From contig OY986436.1 of assembly GCA_963920525.1 (NCBI GenBank), positions 91,971,868 to 92,035,867 of the forward strand: 64,000 bases of DNA. Reading direction: 5' to 3'. A program made the translations under genes and the position numbers. The notes below the pieces were generated by a model. It searched no databases, was not told the DNA's origin, and saw nothing but the letters and a program-made list of their open reading frames with translations. The DNA comes from Dichetophora obliterata (taxonomy: Eukaryota > Arthropoda > Insecta > Diptera > Sciomyzidae). Each line of letters begins with the position of its first letter. Position 1 is the stretch's first letter. Shown one piece after another: positions 24,998 to 37,814 of this stretch.

Positions 24998-27404
24998 TTA
25001 AAAGTCTTTAAAGATTTGCGTTGAATTCGCAAACCTTAGGAGGGATTCTAGAGACACCCTGGCTACATCTTTAAGTAACGGGAACGTCGATGAGCCTAGG
25101 TATTTTAGTCTCGATCTAAGTAGGGCGGGGCATGTGCATAGTAGGTGCTCCAGGGTCTCCACTGTGCCCAATTCTTTGCACTTCCTGCAGTTGTCATCCG
25201 TGGTGATGCCCAGCTTCCTCGCGTGGGTTGCCGTCATGCAGTGACCAGTGAGCATGCCCACTAGTGTCCTGCAATCCTTGCGCGGGCGTGCCAAGATGAA
25301 CAGAGTTCGTTTTTCGCATTGTGCATTGCACATGATTTTCGAGATTTTGCACGATGTCGTATCTCTCCATCTACGATTCACTGCTTGTGTGGCTCTTCTT
25401 TCGAGGTTCCTGTACAACTCTTGTAGCGGAGTAAGAACATGTTCTGCTAGTTCTGATTCCAGCCCGGCGCCTTCCTTTGCTAAGTAGATGCGTACTCTCT
25501 TCGAAGCGCATAGTGCATCTAGTGCATCTCTGCCAGCCAAGACACTTTTGGACTTGATGCTAGCGGAGCGCATGGATTTGATCGCCGCTTGACTGTCAAC
25601 GAAAATGTTGATGTTAGAGTGTTGTGTGTCCATGCTGAGGGCTATCTCAGCAGCCTTCCTTATGGCAAATATTTCCGCCTGGAAGATGCTGGTTCGTGCT
25701 TTGGAATTGACTATCGTGCGAGGCACCATGTAGTCCGTGCTACTAGGTATATCCTTTCCGATTGTACAATGTCCAAAATTTTTAATGTGTATGTTGCCTG
25801 CCGCCGTAAGGCGTTGTGCCGTTTTTCCGGCTATTAGTTTTGCGTGTATGTCCGGGGGTCCATACTTAGAATCGTTTCGAGCGCTTTAGTTGGAGTTGAC
25901 TTCAGTGCCCCCGTGGTGCATAGCGCTGCCTGCCGCTGAGTTTTCTCCAAGTGCCTGAGGAATGTTGATTTGTTAATAGCCGGCCACCACACAATAATCC
26001 CATAGAGTAGAATAGGACGCACTACCGGTGCATATATCCAGTGCATCAGAAAGGGTGAGAGACCCCAGGTACTGCCTAGCATCTTCTTGGATGTGTATAG
26101 CGCAATGGTGAATTTCTTCACCCTTTCTTCTACGTTGGTTTTCCATGACAGCTTGCTGTCCAGGACGACTCCTTAAAATTTTGCGTGAGTTTTCGGTATG
26201 AGACGTATATCGTTCAATTTCGGTGGTATCCACTGTGTTATCTTGTACCTTTTCGTGAACAGAACCAGATCCGTTTTTCTCTGCATTAATACTAAGACTG
26301 ACTGAATTTGACCATCTAAGTACATCTTTGAGTGTGCTCTCCATTATGGAGCTTACTGTTGATAGACATTTCCCTACTATAATTATGCTTATGTTGTCTG
26401 CATAGGCAGTTATCCTCGGGGCTCTACCTGCGAGCTTTTCGAGTAGTTCATTAACTACAAAATTCCATAGCAGTGGCGAGAGGACCCCTCAGCCCGCACC
26501 TTTCTGCAGTTTAGCAACTTGTCTAACCATAGGTTTATTGCTGGTGGTGCCTCTATTGCATGTAATCCACTAAGGATTGCGGTGGTTGATACATTGTTGA
26601 ATGCATCTGAGATGTCTAGAAACGCCCCGAGTGTGTATTCCTTGTGGTTGAGGGCTTTTTCTAGGGTTACTACTAGGGAATGTAGTGCCGTTTCAACCGA
26701 TTTCCCTTTCGTGTATGCGTGTTGGTTGGTTGATAACTGGATTGAATTGTTTCTTAGGTGCAAGTCAATCAGTTTCTAGAGCGTTTTGAGTACAAATGAG
26801 GTCAGACTTATTGGCTTGTAGTCTCTCGGATAGAGATGGCTGCTCTTACCTGCCTTCGGTAAGAATACAACCCGCGCTGTCCTCCAAGCCACAGGTACAA
26901 AGTTTAGGCTGATGCACCCGTTAAATATATTCTTCAGCCATGGGACGATTCGCGATTCGGCCGTTTGCAACATGGTGGGAATTATACCGTCTGGTCCCGG
27001 AGATTTGTATCCCGAGAACGAGTTTATAGCCCATACGATTCCGTCCGACGTTATTAAGTCGTGTAGAACCTGTGCGGGGTTGTCCTGTGTCCTCGTATTA
27101 TAGCAATGTTTGGAGCTTCGGTACAGCCAGGAAAATGCGCCTTTAAAAGCACCTCGAGGGATTCCTGACTGCTCTCCGTCCACTGGCCATTGCCTTTGCG
27201 TAGCTGGCTCTGAATGGAGGGCTGCTTTGAGAGTAGCTTCCTGAGCCTTGCTGTGTCCGTAGTTTTTTCTATGCTTGAGCAGAAGTTCTTCCAAGAGTGT
27301 CTTTTTGCTCTGCGTACGTTTGTTTTAAAAAGTTTGAGCCTACATATGTATTTCCCCCAAATTTCCTCTTGGTCAGCTATCTTAACTAGTTTAAACTAGA
27401 AAAA
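24998..27404 (-). pseudogene. LOA-type ORF2: reverse transcriptase and RNase H part
   Basis: Minus strand, several frames. Near 27290-26780 lie the RT fingers with SGYKSPGPDGIIPTML and FLPKAGKSSHLYPRDYKPISL. The palm LDISDAFNNV is near 26600. The catalytic YADD reads YADN near 26400. A thumb segment, VRPILLYGIIVWW, is near 26010. The RNase H segment follows with FQAEIFAIR and FVDSQAAIKS (about 25690-25590). A C-terminal Cys/His cluster CRKC..EHLLCTCPAL lies near 25190-25130. The 243-codon C-terminal frame is intact, while the RT is frameshifted and has stops. The mutated active site and breaks make it inactive. Confidence 0.8.
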
Positions 27405-27761
27405 TAAAATTTTTTTCTGACAAATTTTTTTCATAAGCTGTGGAAGCTAAGTTTTTGAGTTTTGTTTTTACATTCATATTCGCTTGTTTCTGTTGTTTTT
27501 CTTCTTCGTTTGATTATTTGTCTCATTCTTACATTAGCAGTTAAACGTCAATTGTATTTTAAATTTTTGCTACATACTTTTGTTAATCGCTGTATACTTT
27601 TAGGAACTTTTAGTACAGGGTGGTTACAACGTTAATTTTTCTTTTTTTATTCTTTTTATCCTTATTGATAAAATTTGTTAAAATTTTTGCTTGTCATTTA
27701 AGTGCAGTGTTTTTTTTTTTTGCCTTATTTTCGTCATTTTATCTGCATTATATTAATGTAA

Positions 27762-28689
27762 TGCTCTGTAAGGGGTGAAACTGAGCGGTTTTTATCATAC
27801 TGGTTATGTGATAATGCTGTTTATACCAAACGTGCAGGCGTGACAGGCCGAGTTGCGGATTGTATTGAGGAAGTTAAAGGGTTGCGTTGGTCTTGCAAGA
27901 AATGTAGATTGGCTGACATCAACTTCTACAAGCTTTTCGAGCAGACAAAGCAAGGCTTATCTGAAATAAGTAAGGAACTTTCTTCGCTTTCTGCAAAATT
28001 TTATAAATACCAGTCTATTTCGACGATTTTAAATACATCGAAGAGTCCATTCCTTCACCCAAAAAGAAAAAAAAAACACATGTCTTTGCGTAGTCAGCAA
28101 AAAACGGACTCCAACTCTACATTCTTCTGTACATGACAATGCTGATGACATGGACATTTGTGGTATAACAGCCCCTCCACCTATTTTAACTTCTACTTCG
28201 AATACAGCAAACATATCGATTTCTGCTCCTTAGACAGTGCTGGCACCTCCACCTTCATTGCCAGTCATGTCTTATGCCCAAACTGTTTCTCTTTCACCAA
28301 CTTTGGTTGATTCCCAGGTTGTTCCTCTTACTTCTCAGGTTTCTGTTCCACCTAAGCCAATCATTGCAATTCCACCAACTAAATCATTCTTTGTTTCTCG
28401 CTTAGCTGCGGATACAACAGAGGTTGATATAGATTTTTTCATTAAATCAAAGTTAAATTTTTCCTTGCATCTTTCGGTTCATAAATTGAAATATTCAAAT
28501 GTAAGATCGATTACTTCTTTTAGATTAACAGTTCCTGAAAATTTATTTAATTCTATAGTTGAAGTAAACTTTTGGCCGCCAAACACAATTGTACGCGAAT
28601 TTGAATTTAAAAGCAATCCAAGACCGGTAAATGTTGCACATTTGCCACGTGCCCGAAATAGCCCTGAATCTCATCCAAAAAACGATTAA
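27762..28689 (+). pseudogene. CR1-like ORF1 with PHD-type finger
   Basis: This is the ORF1 protein of the LINE, thought in this family to bind RNA or chromatin. The first part reads a Cys-rich segment (CKG near 27767, WLCDN near 27805, LRWSCKKCR near 27882) that fits the PHD finger seen in CR1-clade ORF1 proteins. A one-base shift near 27775 and another near 28070 break it. A short coiled-coil-like stretch follows (LFEQTKQGLSEISKELSSL). The second frame (28237-28689, 150 codons) begins proline-rich and ends with KSFFVSRLAADTTEVDI and a basic tail, as in the C-terminal RNA-binding region of these proteins. Confidence 0.6.
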
Positions 28690-31500
28690 TAAACCGCAAG
28701 TCTAAATTAGAGCTTGTGTACCAAAATGTCAGGGGTCTTAACTCCAAACTTTCTGATATTTTCATAAAAAGTTTTGATTTTGAATATAACATTATAATTT
28801 TTACAGAGACTTGGCTTCGCTCTAATATCTTAAATTCTGAAGTAATGTGCAATAAATTTAAATTTTTTTGTAAAGATCGTCATGATAAGATCGGTGGTGG
28901 TGTTTTGATAGCTGTTCAAAACTCGCTTGTATCTGAAGAATTGACAATTCTTGACACCAGTGACATTGAGTTCATTTGTGTTGCAGTTAAATTAAATAAT
29001 AGTATTATTAATGTTACCCGCTCTTACATTCCTCCTAAATGTGACTTAACAATGTATTTAAAACATTTACACGCCATCGAAAAAGTTCATAATTTGTTAA
29101 AAAATAAAGACGTTCTTATTGTGCTGGGTGATTTTAACCTACCTTTTGTGACTTGGAGATCGTCTGACGATTTTTTGTTTCTTACTACTGTTTCCAATAG
29201 TGATTGGATAAATGATTTCTTAGATAATTTATCTGATCTGTGTCTTCAACAAGTCAATGATATTTTAAATATAAACCACAGAACCCTAGACCTTGTATTT
29301 GTAGATAGATGCAATACTGTTAATCTCCATTGTTCGAATCCCGTATCTCTTCCAGAAGATGTACATCATCCAACTCTTGAAATAACAGTTTTACTCCCCC
29401 ACGAAAAAGAAGATAAAGTAACTGCTGATGCGCGAAATAAAAAAGTTTATAATTTTAAGAAAACGGACTATGTAAAACTTAATTCCTTGCTTTCGCAGAC
29501 TGATTGGTCTCCAATTTTAACTAGCGGAACATCATATTCATATTATGACGTCGAATCTTCTGTACAGTTTTTCAATGATACTCTGCAAAGGTGTTTCTTA
29601 TTGTCCGTCCCAAAAAAAAGTGTTTTTCCAATCCTTTAAATCCACCCTGGCTAACAAATGATCTAAAGGCACTTAAAAATTTAAAAAATCTTTTAATTAA
29701 AAAATATAAAATAACTGGTTCTAGTTTAAACTTTGCTTCCTATTCTTCTTGTCGTTATAGATATCAACTATTAAATAAACAATGCAATTCTGCTTATATA
29801 ATTAACATAAAATCTCAATTTAAAGATGATCCAAAACTTTTCTATAGTTTTGTTAACTCAAAACGTAAATCCTCCAGCTTTCCACCCCTTCTGAAATTCA
29901 ATCAGGAAGAATCATCTTCTGACAATGTGATTTCTAACATGTTTGCAAACTTCTTTAAATCAACTTACTCCGATATACCATTAAATACTAGCACGGTGTA
30001 TCCTTTCTCCCACCTGTTAACTCTTTTGAAACTCCTGTAATAGACCCAAATATTGTTATGTGTTATCTTCGACAAGTGTTGAAGTGTCGATTATGTGTTA
30101 TAATCTTCTCTTACGACCGGCCCTGATAAAATTCCAAGCTGTATTTTAAAGCAATGTGCTACAAACCTGTGTAATCCTCTAGCAAACATTTTTAATATTT
30201 CCTTACATGGTGGTTATTTTCCTATTATATGGAAGGATTCTTATATTATACCCCTTCATAAATCTGGTTCCAAGATAGATGTTTCTAACTATCGAGGAAT
30301 TGCAAAGTTAAGTACAATCCCTAAGTTATTTGAGAAAATCAGAACTGATCAATTAACCCACTCCGTGCCTTCCACCATTTCTGTCTTTCAACATGGTTTT
30401 CTGAAGGGTAAGTCCACTACAACAAACCTCTTAGAGTTTACTACGCGTATCATAAATGGTTTTACTTTGGGACTGCAGACTGATGTTATTTATACGGACT
30501 TTAGCAAAGCTTTCGACAGTGTTAATCATAATCTTCTTTTGAAAAAACTCAACCTTTTGGGTTTCCTGCCACATTATTAAATTGGATAAATTCGTATTTA
30601 TCTAGACGTACTCAAAAGGTTTTATATAAGAATTCTCTTTCAAAAAGTATTTCGGTCACTTCTGGCGTTCCTCAGGGCAGTCATCTTGGACCGTTTTTGT
30701 TTTTACTATTCATTAATGATCTTCCTTCGGTAATAAAACACTGTAACGTCTTAATGTACGCTGACGACGTGAAACTTTTTCTTTGTTACAAATCACCCGA
30801 AGAACGACATCTTTTACAATCTGACCTAAATAGACTTGTGGACTGGTGTAGCTTAAATATATTTAATCTCAACTTAAAAAAATGTAAGCAAATGACATTC
30901 TCGCGTAGATGTGCTAATAACATAAATTACACTATAAATAACACTAACTTAGAAATAGTTTAAAGTTTTCTGGATCTTGGTGTTATTATGGATTCAAAAC
31001 TTCGCTTCAATCTCCACGTTAATATGGTGATAAATAAGGCAAGAGGAGTCCTTGGTTTCATTAAATGATGGGCTAAAGAATTCAGTGATCCCTTTACTAC
31101 TAAATTATTATATACCTCTCTCGTAAGGCCAATTCTTGAATATGCACCAGTTATTTGGAACCCACAATATAATGTCTACATCGATGCCATAGAATCCGTT
31201 CAAACAGTTTTCGTATGACATACGCCTTAAAATTATTTTACTACCTTCCCTAAGAAGCAGAAGAATGATGCTTAATGTCATGTTTCTGTATAAATTACTT
31301 CCTGGCGAGATTAATTCGGAATATCTCATATCAGCTCTAAATTTTAACATCCCAAAGAGGGGAACTAGACATTTTCTGTTTTTCAAGTTGAGTCAGTGCA
31401 GTTCTATTACGCTCTTCATGAACCTTTACGATGTATGTGCAGTAATTTCAATAATAACTTCAACTTGACTAATTTTTCTGATTCGGTAGACGTCTTAAAA
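28690..31500 (+). pseudogene. CR1-like ORF2: endonuclease and reverse transcriptase
   Basis: The endonuclease lies at about 28716-29400 with YQNVRGLNSK, FTETWL, the catalytic LGDFNLP (near 29130), NHRTLDLVF and DVHHPTLEI. The reverse transcriptase runs from about 30240 to 31490 with FKSGSK-like fingers, FQHGFLKGKSTTTNL, the palm YTDFSKAFDSVNH (near 30500), SGVPQGSHLGP (near 30665) and an intact YADDVKLF (near 30760). The frame changes near 29620, 30040, 30580 and 30963, and stops occur near 31070. The product is dead although the catalytic motifs are preserved. Jockey-superfamily placement is solid; CR1 is inferred from the PHD finger in ORF1. Confidence 0.75.
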
Positions 31501-31595
31501 CGGAAAATTATATTACATTTAAATAATTAAATCAATTTAACTTCATCCTATTATACACTCTTAAAAATAAATATTAATTTACTATAGTTATTATA

Positions 31596-32893
31596 AAGGG
31601 TCCGCCAAATAACTCTTCTTTTTTGAAAATTCTAAAAAAAAACTACTGGATATTTTCTCAAATTTCTCTTTTTATTTGAAAGTACAATCCTTCCGGTTAT
31701 TAAGAGAAAATAATTTCATTCAAATGGCTGCCTCGGCTTGCCATGCAGTAGCCTACACGATGGGTCCAATTTTTAAGCACATTATCGATTGTGTGCAGCT
31801 GTATTTCACCAATGGCTTCACGAATATTGTCCTTTAAAGCGTCAATTGTCTCTGGCTTGTCGGCGTAACACTTATCTTTGAGGGCACCCCACATATAATA
31901 GTCCAACGGTGTCAAATCGCAGCTCCGGGGTGGCCAAACGACATCAGCTCTGCGGCTGATAATGCGATCTTCAAAAACAGGGCGCAAAACATCGGGTGTA
32001 GCTTCGGCTGTGTGGCACTTAGCGCCGTCCTGTTGAAACCAAAAGTTTCCAATATCCTCCTCTTCATTTTTTGTGAACAAAAATTCGTTCAACATGGCCC
32101 GATAACGATCGCCATTGACTGTAACGGACACTCCTTGCTCATTTTCGAAGAAAAATGGCCCAATTATGCCTCTGGACCAAAATCCGCACCAAACAGTGAC
32201 TCGTTTTGGGTGCAGCGGCTTTTCAATGTATGCGTGCGGGTTTCCTGTGCCCCAAATGCGACAATTTTGCTTGTTTACATACCCGCCAATATCAAAATGA
32301 GCTTCATCTGAAAAGATGATTTTTTGGCAAAATCGGCATCTTCTGTAAAGCGATCGCAGGCCCACTTAGCGAAGCGAAAACGCATTGGATGGTCAGTTGG
32401 CTTCAACTCCTGAACCAATTGGACTTTGTATGGCGTCATACCAAGGTCTTTATGCAAAATTCGTCTCAATGATGTCTTCGAAATGTTCAATTGTTGAGAA
32501 CGACGGTGAATTGATGTTGATGGCGCTTCACGCACACTTTCTGCCACAGCAGCAATATTCTCGGGTGTACGCAGTGCTTTTGGCTTTTCACGCTTTGGTT
32601 TATCGATGAGGATGCCAGTTTCTTTCACTTTTTTCACAAGATAACAAACATACGGAGCTGACGGTGCTTCTCTTCTTCCAAAATCCGTACGCAATTTTCG
32701 CACACATTCTGCAACATTACCATGATTTTCAAAGTTATGTCGCAATATTTCCCAGCGTTGTTCAAGCGTATATACAACCATATTCGTTCAGCGGAAGGAT
32801 AAAACTAATTATCTGTCAGATCAGACATGAGCTAAGTGTTACCATTCACGAAATATGCACTAGTTGAAAAAAAAAGTTAGATGGCGGACCCTG
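31596..32893 (-). mobile_element. mariner element, rosa (DD41D) type
   Basis: The ends AAGGGTCCGCC (31596) and GGCGGACCCTG (ending 32893) are inverted apart from the outermost base, and TA flanks each end (31594-31595, 32894-32895). The length of about 1.3 kb is normal for mariner. It is inserted in an AT-rich repeat that follows the CR1-like LINE. Confidence 0.85.
31700..32781 (-). pseudogene. mariner transposase, DD41D, one frameshift
   Basis: Minus strand, about 360 codons from the ATG at 32781. The N-terminal half carries the paired HTH region (LEQRWEILRH, then SIHRRSQQLNISKTSLRRIL) and ends WACDRFTEDADF. In an A-run near 32320 one base is missing, and the second frame continues with IIFSDEAHFD (first Asp), WFQQDGAKCHTA (second Asp) and SCDLTPLDYYMWG (third Asp). 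Exactly 41 residues separate the second Asp from the Asp of PLDYY, the spacing of the rosa group, first described from Ceratitis rosa. Apart from the one-base shift the frame is open to the end. Confidence 0.85.
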
Positions 32894-32895
32894 TA

Positions 32896-33695
32896 GTAAT
32901 TTTTTGTTGAAGTTTAAACTGATGTTTAATTTTACTATAAATCTTACTATGATCTTTGAGTATTTACCATTTAGCACTATTCTTAGCATCATTAATCAAT
33001 AAATGTTGAATTTTGCAGCAATATCAACTGCAATGACTTATATTACTACATAAATTGAACTAATGAAACAGATGTTGAATACTTAACACGCACAATATAT
33101 TCAACAGATGTTCAGACGATATTGCTTGTCAATGTGTACGGATCATTATGTAAAAGCTATATGGTTTTTAATTGCAAAAAATTTAGTAATAACTCGATTT
33201 TTAGTGAAAATTTTATTATGCTATAGTATCTTATGTTGTACAACACAAAAAAAAATGGGTATATTTGAGCAATATGTTAATAATTACATAAAAATCTATA
33301 AAAAATATCTGTGTTTCATTTGTTTTTCTCTTTCGGTTATTCATCGGCTGGAATTTCTTTATGCAAGTGTTTATGTCTCATTTTGGTGTTTATAGTGTTA
33401 ATTTAATGAAGGATAAGCAGTAAAGATAAGTCACATTTATTTCTGCACGTGCCGTCAAGAGTGTGAAGTTTAAAGATATATTAATTTGTGAGTTAAACCA
33501 AGAATGTCAAAACTAAGAATGTTGCATGTACTAGAATATCAATAGAAATTTAATTGATTACATCAATTGTTGTAAAAATAAGTTCAAGTTGTTGAATTTT
33601 GCTAGCATGATAGTAGTAATTTTATTATGGTACTACATAGATGATAGCAATTGATGTTAAATTTTACTGCAATATCAATATTTTTTTATTGATAT
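32896..33695. other. AT-rich repeat between mariner and mdg1-like element
   Basis: No gene. The sequence flanking the mariner (31552-31593 and from 32896) and that flanking the LTR element (to 33695 and from 36956) may be one AT-rich non-autonomous element that was hit by both; its left end ACACTCTTAAAAATAAAT resembles the inverted end tttttgagtgt at 14640. Confidence 0.35.
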
Positions 33696-34331
33696 TGTAG
33701 GATACACACCTTTACGGTATGAATTAGATACGAGTTTTTATACTTAAATAACATTAAACAATATAACATTAAAACAAACAACAATAAGCAACATATTTAA
33801 ACAAAGTAATAGGTTACACACCTTTACGGTATGCATAACCTCATTTTATTTTAGTGTATAAAAATAACACTAAGAACATTCGAACAATTAAACATATGTT
33901 CATGCTAAGTACTAGCATCTATTTCACTCACACACATTACATTGATATTGCTTAATTACAAACATATGATTATTATATTTTACTTTACTCCTACACTAAT
34001 TAAGGAACATATGACTATGTTTACATTTTTCTAAGTACACAAACAATTGTTAACTAGTTTTCAGACTAAGTACTGTTATGTGTAGTATAAAAGGAAGAAC
34101 AAATTTCAAATAAGTGGCGAATACGCCGGCTAAACTGTTAGGCAGGACCTTAAAATACTAATAATAAATCCGCGAGTCCTTTTTTGAAATAATCGCGAAC
34201 CCTTACATGGCGATGCTATGTCGCGAATTAAATTATGTGGCGATCCTGTTGCCAAAATATTATTACATGGCGACCCAAAAACATATTTACTACATGGCGA
34301 TCCTGCCATGTCCAAAAACATATTTACTACA
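33696..34331 (+). repeat. 5' LTR of mdg1-like element
   Basis: 636 bp, about 150 bp shorter than its partner. The two match through caaatttcaaata (near 34105), and the left LTR then lacks the segment present at 36590-36735. The end repeats the phrase ACATGGCGATCCTG several times, and the same phrase directly follows the LTR at the place of the primer binding site (tggcgatcctgc, from 34332). Confidence 0.8.
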
Positions 34332-35099
34332 TGGCGATCCTGCAAACTGCACATCATTTTCATTTGCCGACAGCAAATCAAAGCATACCGGAGTACGTCC
34401 CAACAGGCGGCAGTGCTGGACCGGCTATTTTATATTAAAATGTTACATGATGATCATCCTTCTATTGAAATTATAATTAATTTTTTCAAATAAACAACAT
34501 ATACTTTTTATCAAAATATAAATTTTTCGCAAAATTTTTTGTATTTTCATATTTAATATTGTATTGAAAGAAAAATTAAATTTTATATGAATATATTTCT
34601 TTTCTATTCATCCTTTTTTTTTGTAACTCGCGCTGAAAATTCGTTTTTTTAGATAAGCAAATAAAAATTTATCTTTATATATTTTAACTTTTTGCAATAT
34701 TTCACTAATGTTGTTGCACATTACATTAACACTGCAAAAAATACTGATTTTTAACAAGACAAAAAAAATTATTATATTAAACGGACTAACAAAAACGTAC
34801 TGGCTACTACAATAGGTATGATTCAAAATGAACATACGCAAATCACTAATTCTAACAACACGAATTGTCCATCCCACAAAAAGCCTCATGAACTTTTTGT
34901 ATGGGATTGTGCATCAATAACAGACATTAAAAGAAAAAAGAAAATTAAGGTTCAATAAAGAAAAAGGTTTTAAGGGTACCAAATTTGAAATTAACGATGA
35001 TTAAATAATTATACGATGTAGTGATAATCCACTGTTCACACCGCTGACTTTGGAGAAGCTATCATCAAAAATATATAATTTAGGAATACCAGAAATTAA

Positions 35100-35720
35100 A
35101 AGAATGAAAACACAAAAATAAGGTTTATAACAGAAAAAATTATAAGAGTACTAAATTTGAGATATATGATGAGGAAGTAATTATACGATGTAGTGATAAT
35201 CCACTGTTCACACCGATGACTTTGGAGAAGCTATCATCAAAAATGTATAATATAGGAATAGAAGAGCTCGCGCTAAAGAGAAACGATGATATATTTAAGA
35301 CCATTGCAATGGATAAATTCAAAGAAATTTGTAATTATCAACATAACTATCAACGAAATTTATAATAATTTAAAAAGAAAAAATGAAAATTTGAAAATTT
35401 TAATTTATAATGAACCAAAAAGAATAGTCGACAAAGCAAAACAAAATCAAATAATCAAAGAATACCACAATTTGACACACGGAGGTCACCTCGGTATAAG
35501 AAAAACAATAATGAAACTAAAAAAAGAAATATATATGAAAAAATATGAGTAAAATTATAAAAAACTTCCTACTAAATTGTAACACTTGCAAAATAAACAA
35601 ACAAACTAGACATACAAAAGAAAATTTAACAATGACAGACACACCAGTGAAGCGTTTTGAGGTCGTTTCAATCGACACAATAGGTCCTCTACACTTATCG
35701 AATAATTACAGATAATAACT
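35100..35720 (+). pseudogene. Integrase fragment of mdg1-like element
   Basis: The reading HNLTHGGHLGIRKT (about 35466-35510) and, after a frame change, NCNTCKINKQT form the HHCC zinc-binding domain of a retroviral-type integrase. RFEVVSIDTIGPL (about 35655-35692) is the start of the catalytic core with its first Asp. The pattern resembles 412/mdg1 integrases. The core breaks off at a stop after LSNNYR. Upstream, about 85 bp are directly repeated (35003-35090 and 35172-35262, cgatgtagtgataatccact in both). No functional product is possible. Confidence 0.65.
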
Positions 35721-36168
35721 CGCAAGAATTAAAACATCGTTTAAAATATTCTTTAGAAACACAAAGGAATTAATAAATATTGCAAAAATAAATACTTAAA
35801 GTAGAAAAATATAAGAATACGAATCCGTTCAATTTAAATATAAGTGATAACGTTTTAATAAAAAGGATGAATAGCAAAAATCAATCTTATTATAGTCCTT
35901 ATGATTTTGTAAAAAAAGAGGAAATTTAATATTATTTATAATTAAACGATATTTATTAAATTGTAAAAAAAGGAGTACATTTGATAATAAATTTTAATAG
36001 AAAACTTAAAGAATATCAGAAAAACATGTTGAAGAAACTTGTAATTTAAACTAAATTTTTAAATTTTGTATATTTAATAACATAAATTAATTATATTATA
36101 TATTGTATAAGTTAAAAAAAAATTGATTTTTCAAAAATTCAAAATAATTTTTATCTTAAGGGTGAGGG

Positions 36169-36951
36169 TGTAGGATACACACCTTTACGGTATGAAATAC
36201 ATACGATTTTATTATACTTAAATAACATTAAACAATATAACATTAAAAAAAACAACAATAAGCAACATATTTAAACAAAGTAATAAGTTACATACCTTTA
36301 CGGTATGCATAACCTCATTTTATTTTAGTGTATAGAAATAACACTAAGAACATTCAAACAATTAAACATATGTTGATGCTAAGTACTAGCATCTATTTCA
36401 CTCACACACATTACATTGATATTGCTTAATTACAAACATATGATTATTATATTTTACTTTACTCCTACACTAATTAAGGAACATATGACTATGTTTACAT
36501 TTTTCTAAGTACACAAACAATTGTTAACTAGTTTTCAGACTAAGTACTGTTATGTATAGTATAAAAGGAAGAACAAATTTCAAATAAAGTCAATTAGTTT
36601 TGAGCTTCTAACAAGCTACCTACTAATTCTTTTAAGTAGTCTTGAGCTTTCAATAGCTGCCGACTATTTATTATTATGCCTTTGCACTTTTAAAGTGAAC
36701 GGCAAAAATAATAAAAATAAATTTAGAGCCAGTGTTGAATATACGCCGGCTAAAATGTTAGACAGGACCTTAAAATACTAATAATAAATCCGCGAGTCCT
36801 TTTTTGAAATAATTGCGAACCCTTACATGGCGATGCTATGTCGCGAATTAAATTATGTGGCGATCCTGTCGCCAAAATATTATTACATGGTGACCCAAAA
36901 ACATATTTACTACATGGCGATCCTGCCATGTCCAAAAACATATTTACTACA
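36169..36951 (+). repeat. 3' LTR of mdg1-like element
   Basis: 783 bp; starts TGTAGGATACAC and ends TTTACTACA. It is preceded by the purine-rich tract aagggtgaggg and followed by ATAT, the target duplication. Confidence 0.8.
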
Positions 36952-36955
36952 ATAT

Positions 36956-37814
36956 TGCTACATATTTTACTCAAACATAAGCACGTTTTGTTGAATTTCA
37001 CTACAAGCCAATAATAAACAATATGTTTAATTAAATAAGGGTGTGTAAATTTATTACAGAAACAGCCGTAAAACTGTTGCCTACAAGTGTTGTAGTAAAA
37101 TTTAACAAAAACTTTTTAGATTTTACCTAACGCAGTTTTATAACAATGTAATATCGGTAATTGAGATTGTTCTGTTTCTCCTTTTTGTCTCGATATAATG
37201 TTTTAAAAAGTAAGCACCATCAAATATGAATCGTTTTTAAAACTAACTTTTTAATTATTCAATATTTTAATTTTAAATCGAATTGTGATTTACGTACTTA
37301 CGTGGTTTCCTGATTTGAAATTAGACTGAACTCACACTATCACCTGGATAAGTGTGTGTGGATTGGCGTTGGCCCAAATGCATATCCAACTAATTGGGAT
37401 TTTGATTTGGCGGATATGAGATTTACCTCATTTCCACGTAGGTTCTTGAATTGGATAATGGCCGCAAACCAGTTAAAATGAAATTAGTGTTTTGGATTGT
37501 TTTTGAAATCAGGATTGTTTTTCGGGTACCTTAAATTGATAATCACTATAATTTAATTCGATGTTGCTTATTTTTATAGAATTAAATATGCTTAAATACG
37601 CGTTTGTTATATATTAATTTTTAAATTCCGCTGAAAAGCCAATTAATGTGCTTAGTGGAAAATCCTAACTGCCAATAGGGGATATGTTTAGTACGTAGGT
37701 GCATTCTGTCTGTCCCGGCTGATCCGGGTAGGATCTAGAGTATAAATCGTGCATGCGAATAGGTCGGGTATACGTATTTTTGGAAGATTCATACCTCCGG
37801 GCGAATCCAAAAAA
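36956..37814. other. Unassigned insertion remnant
   Basis: No ORF. The part 37310-37800 is less AT-rich and unlike the neighbours. It ends gggcgaatcc plus a run of A (37808-37819) right where the LOA-type endonuclease reading resumes, so it may be the 3' end of another inserted LINE. Confidence 0.4.

Larger units (their letters stand above)
27405..31550 (+). mobile_element. CR1-like LINE, near full length, decayed
   Basis: A plus-strand non-LTR retrotransposon with a 5' untranslated region (27405-27760), an ORF1 with a PHD-type zinc finger, and an ORF2 with endonuclease and reverse transcriptase. It sits inside the LOA-type LINE in opposite orientation. The end is placed near 31550, after the last recognisable ORF2 codons and before the AT-rich repeat that carries the mariner. 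No target duplication was recognised. Confidence 0.65.
33696..36951 (+). mobile_element. mdg1/412-like LTR retrotransposon, internally deleted
   Basis: Two direct repeats begin TGTAGGATACACACC and end TTTACTACA: 33696-34331 and 36169-36951. A 4-bp direct repeat ATAT flanks the whole (33692-33695 and 36952-36955), the usual duplication for Ty3/gypsy elements. The internal part is only about 1.8 kb and keeps a scrap of integrase, so gag and most of pol are lost. A purine-rich tract (aagggtgaggg) stands directly before the right LTR, as a polypurine tract should. Confidence 0.8.

Noticed and set aside
34207..34493. Three overlapping ORFs beginning in MAMLCRELN, MSRIKLCGD and MWRSC
   Set aside because: All three frames are open because of the repeated ACATGGCGATCCTG phrase in the LTR; this is not coding.
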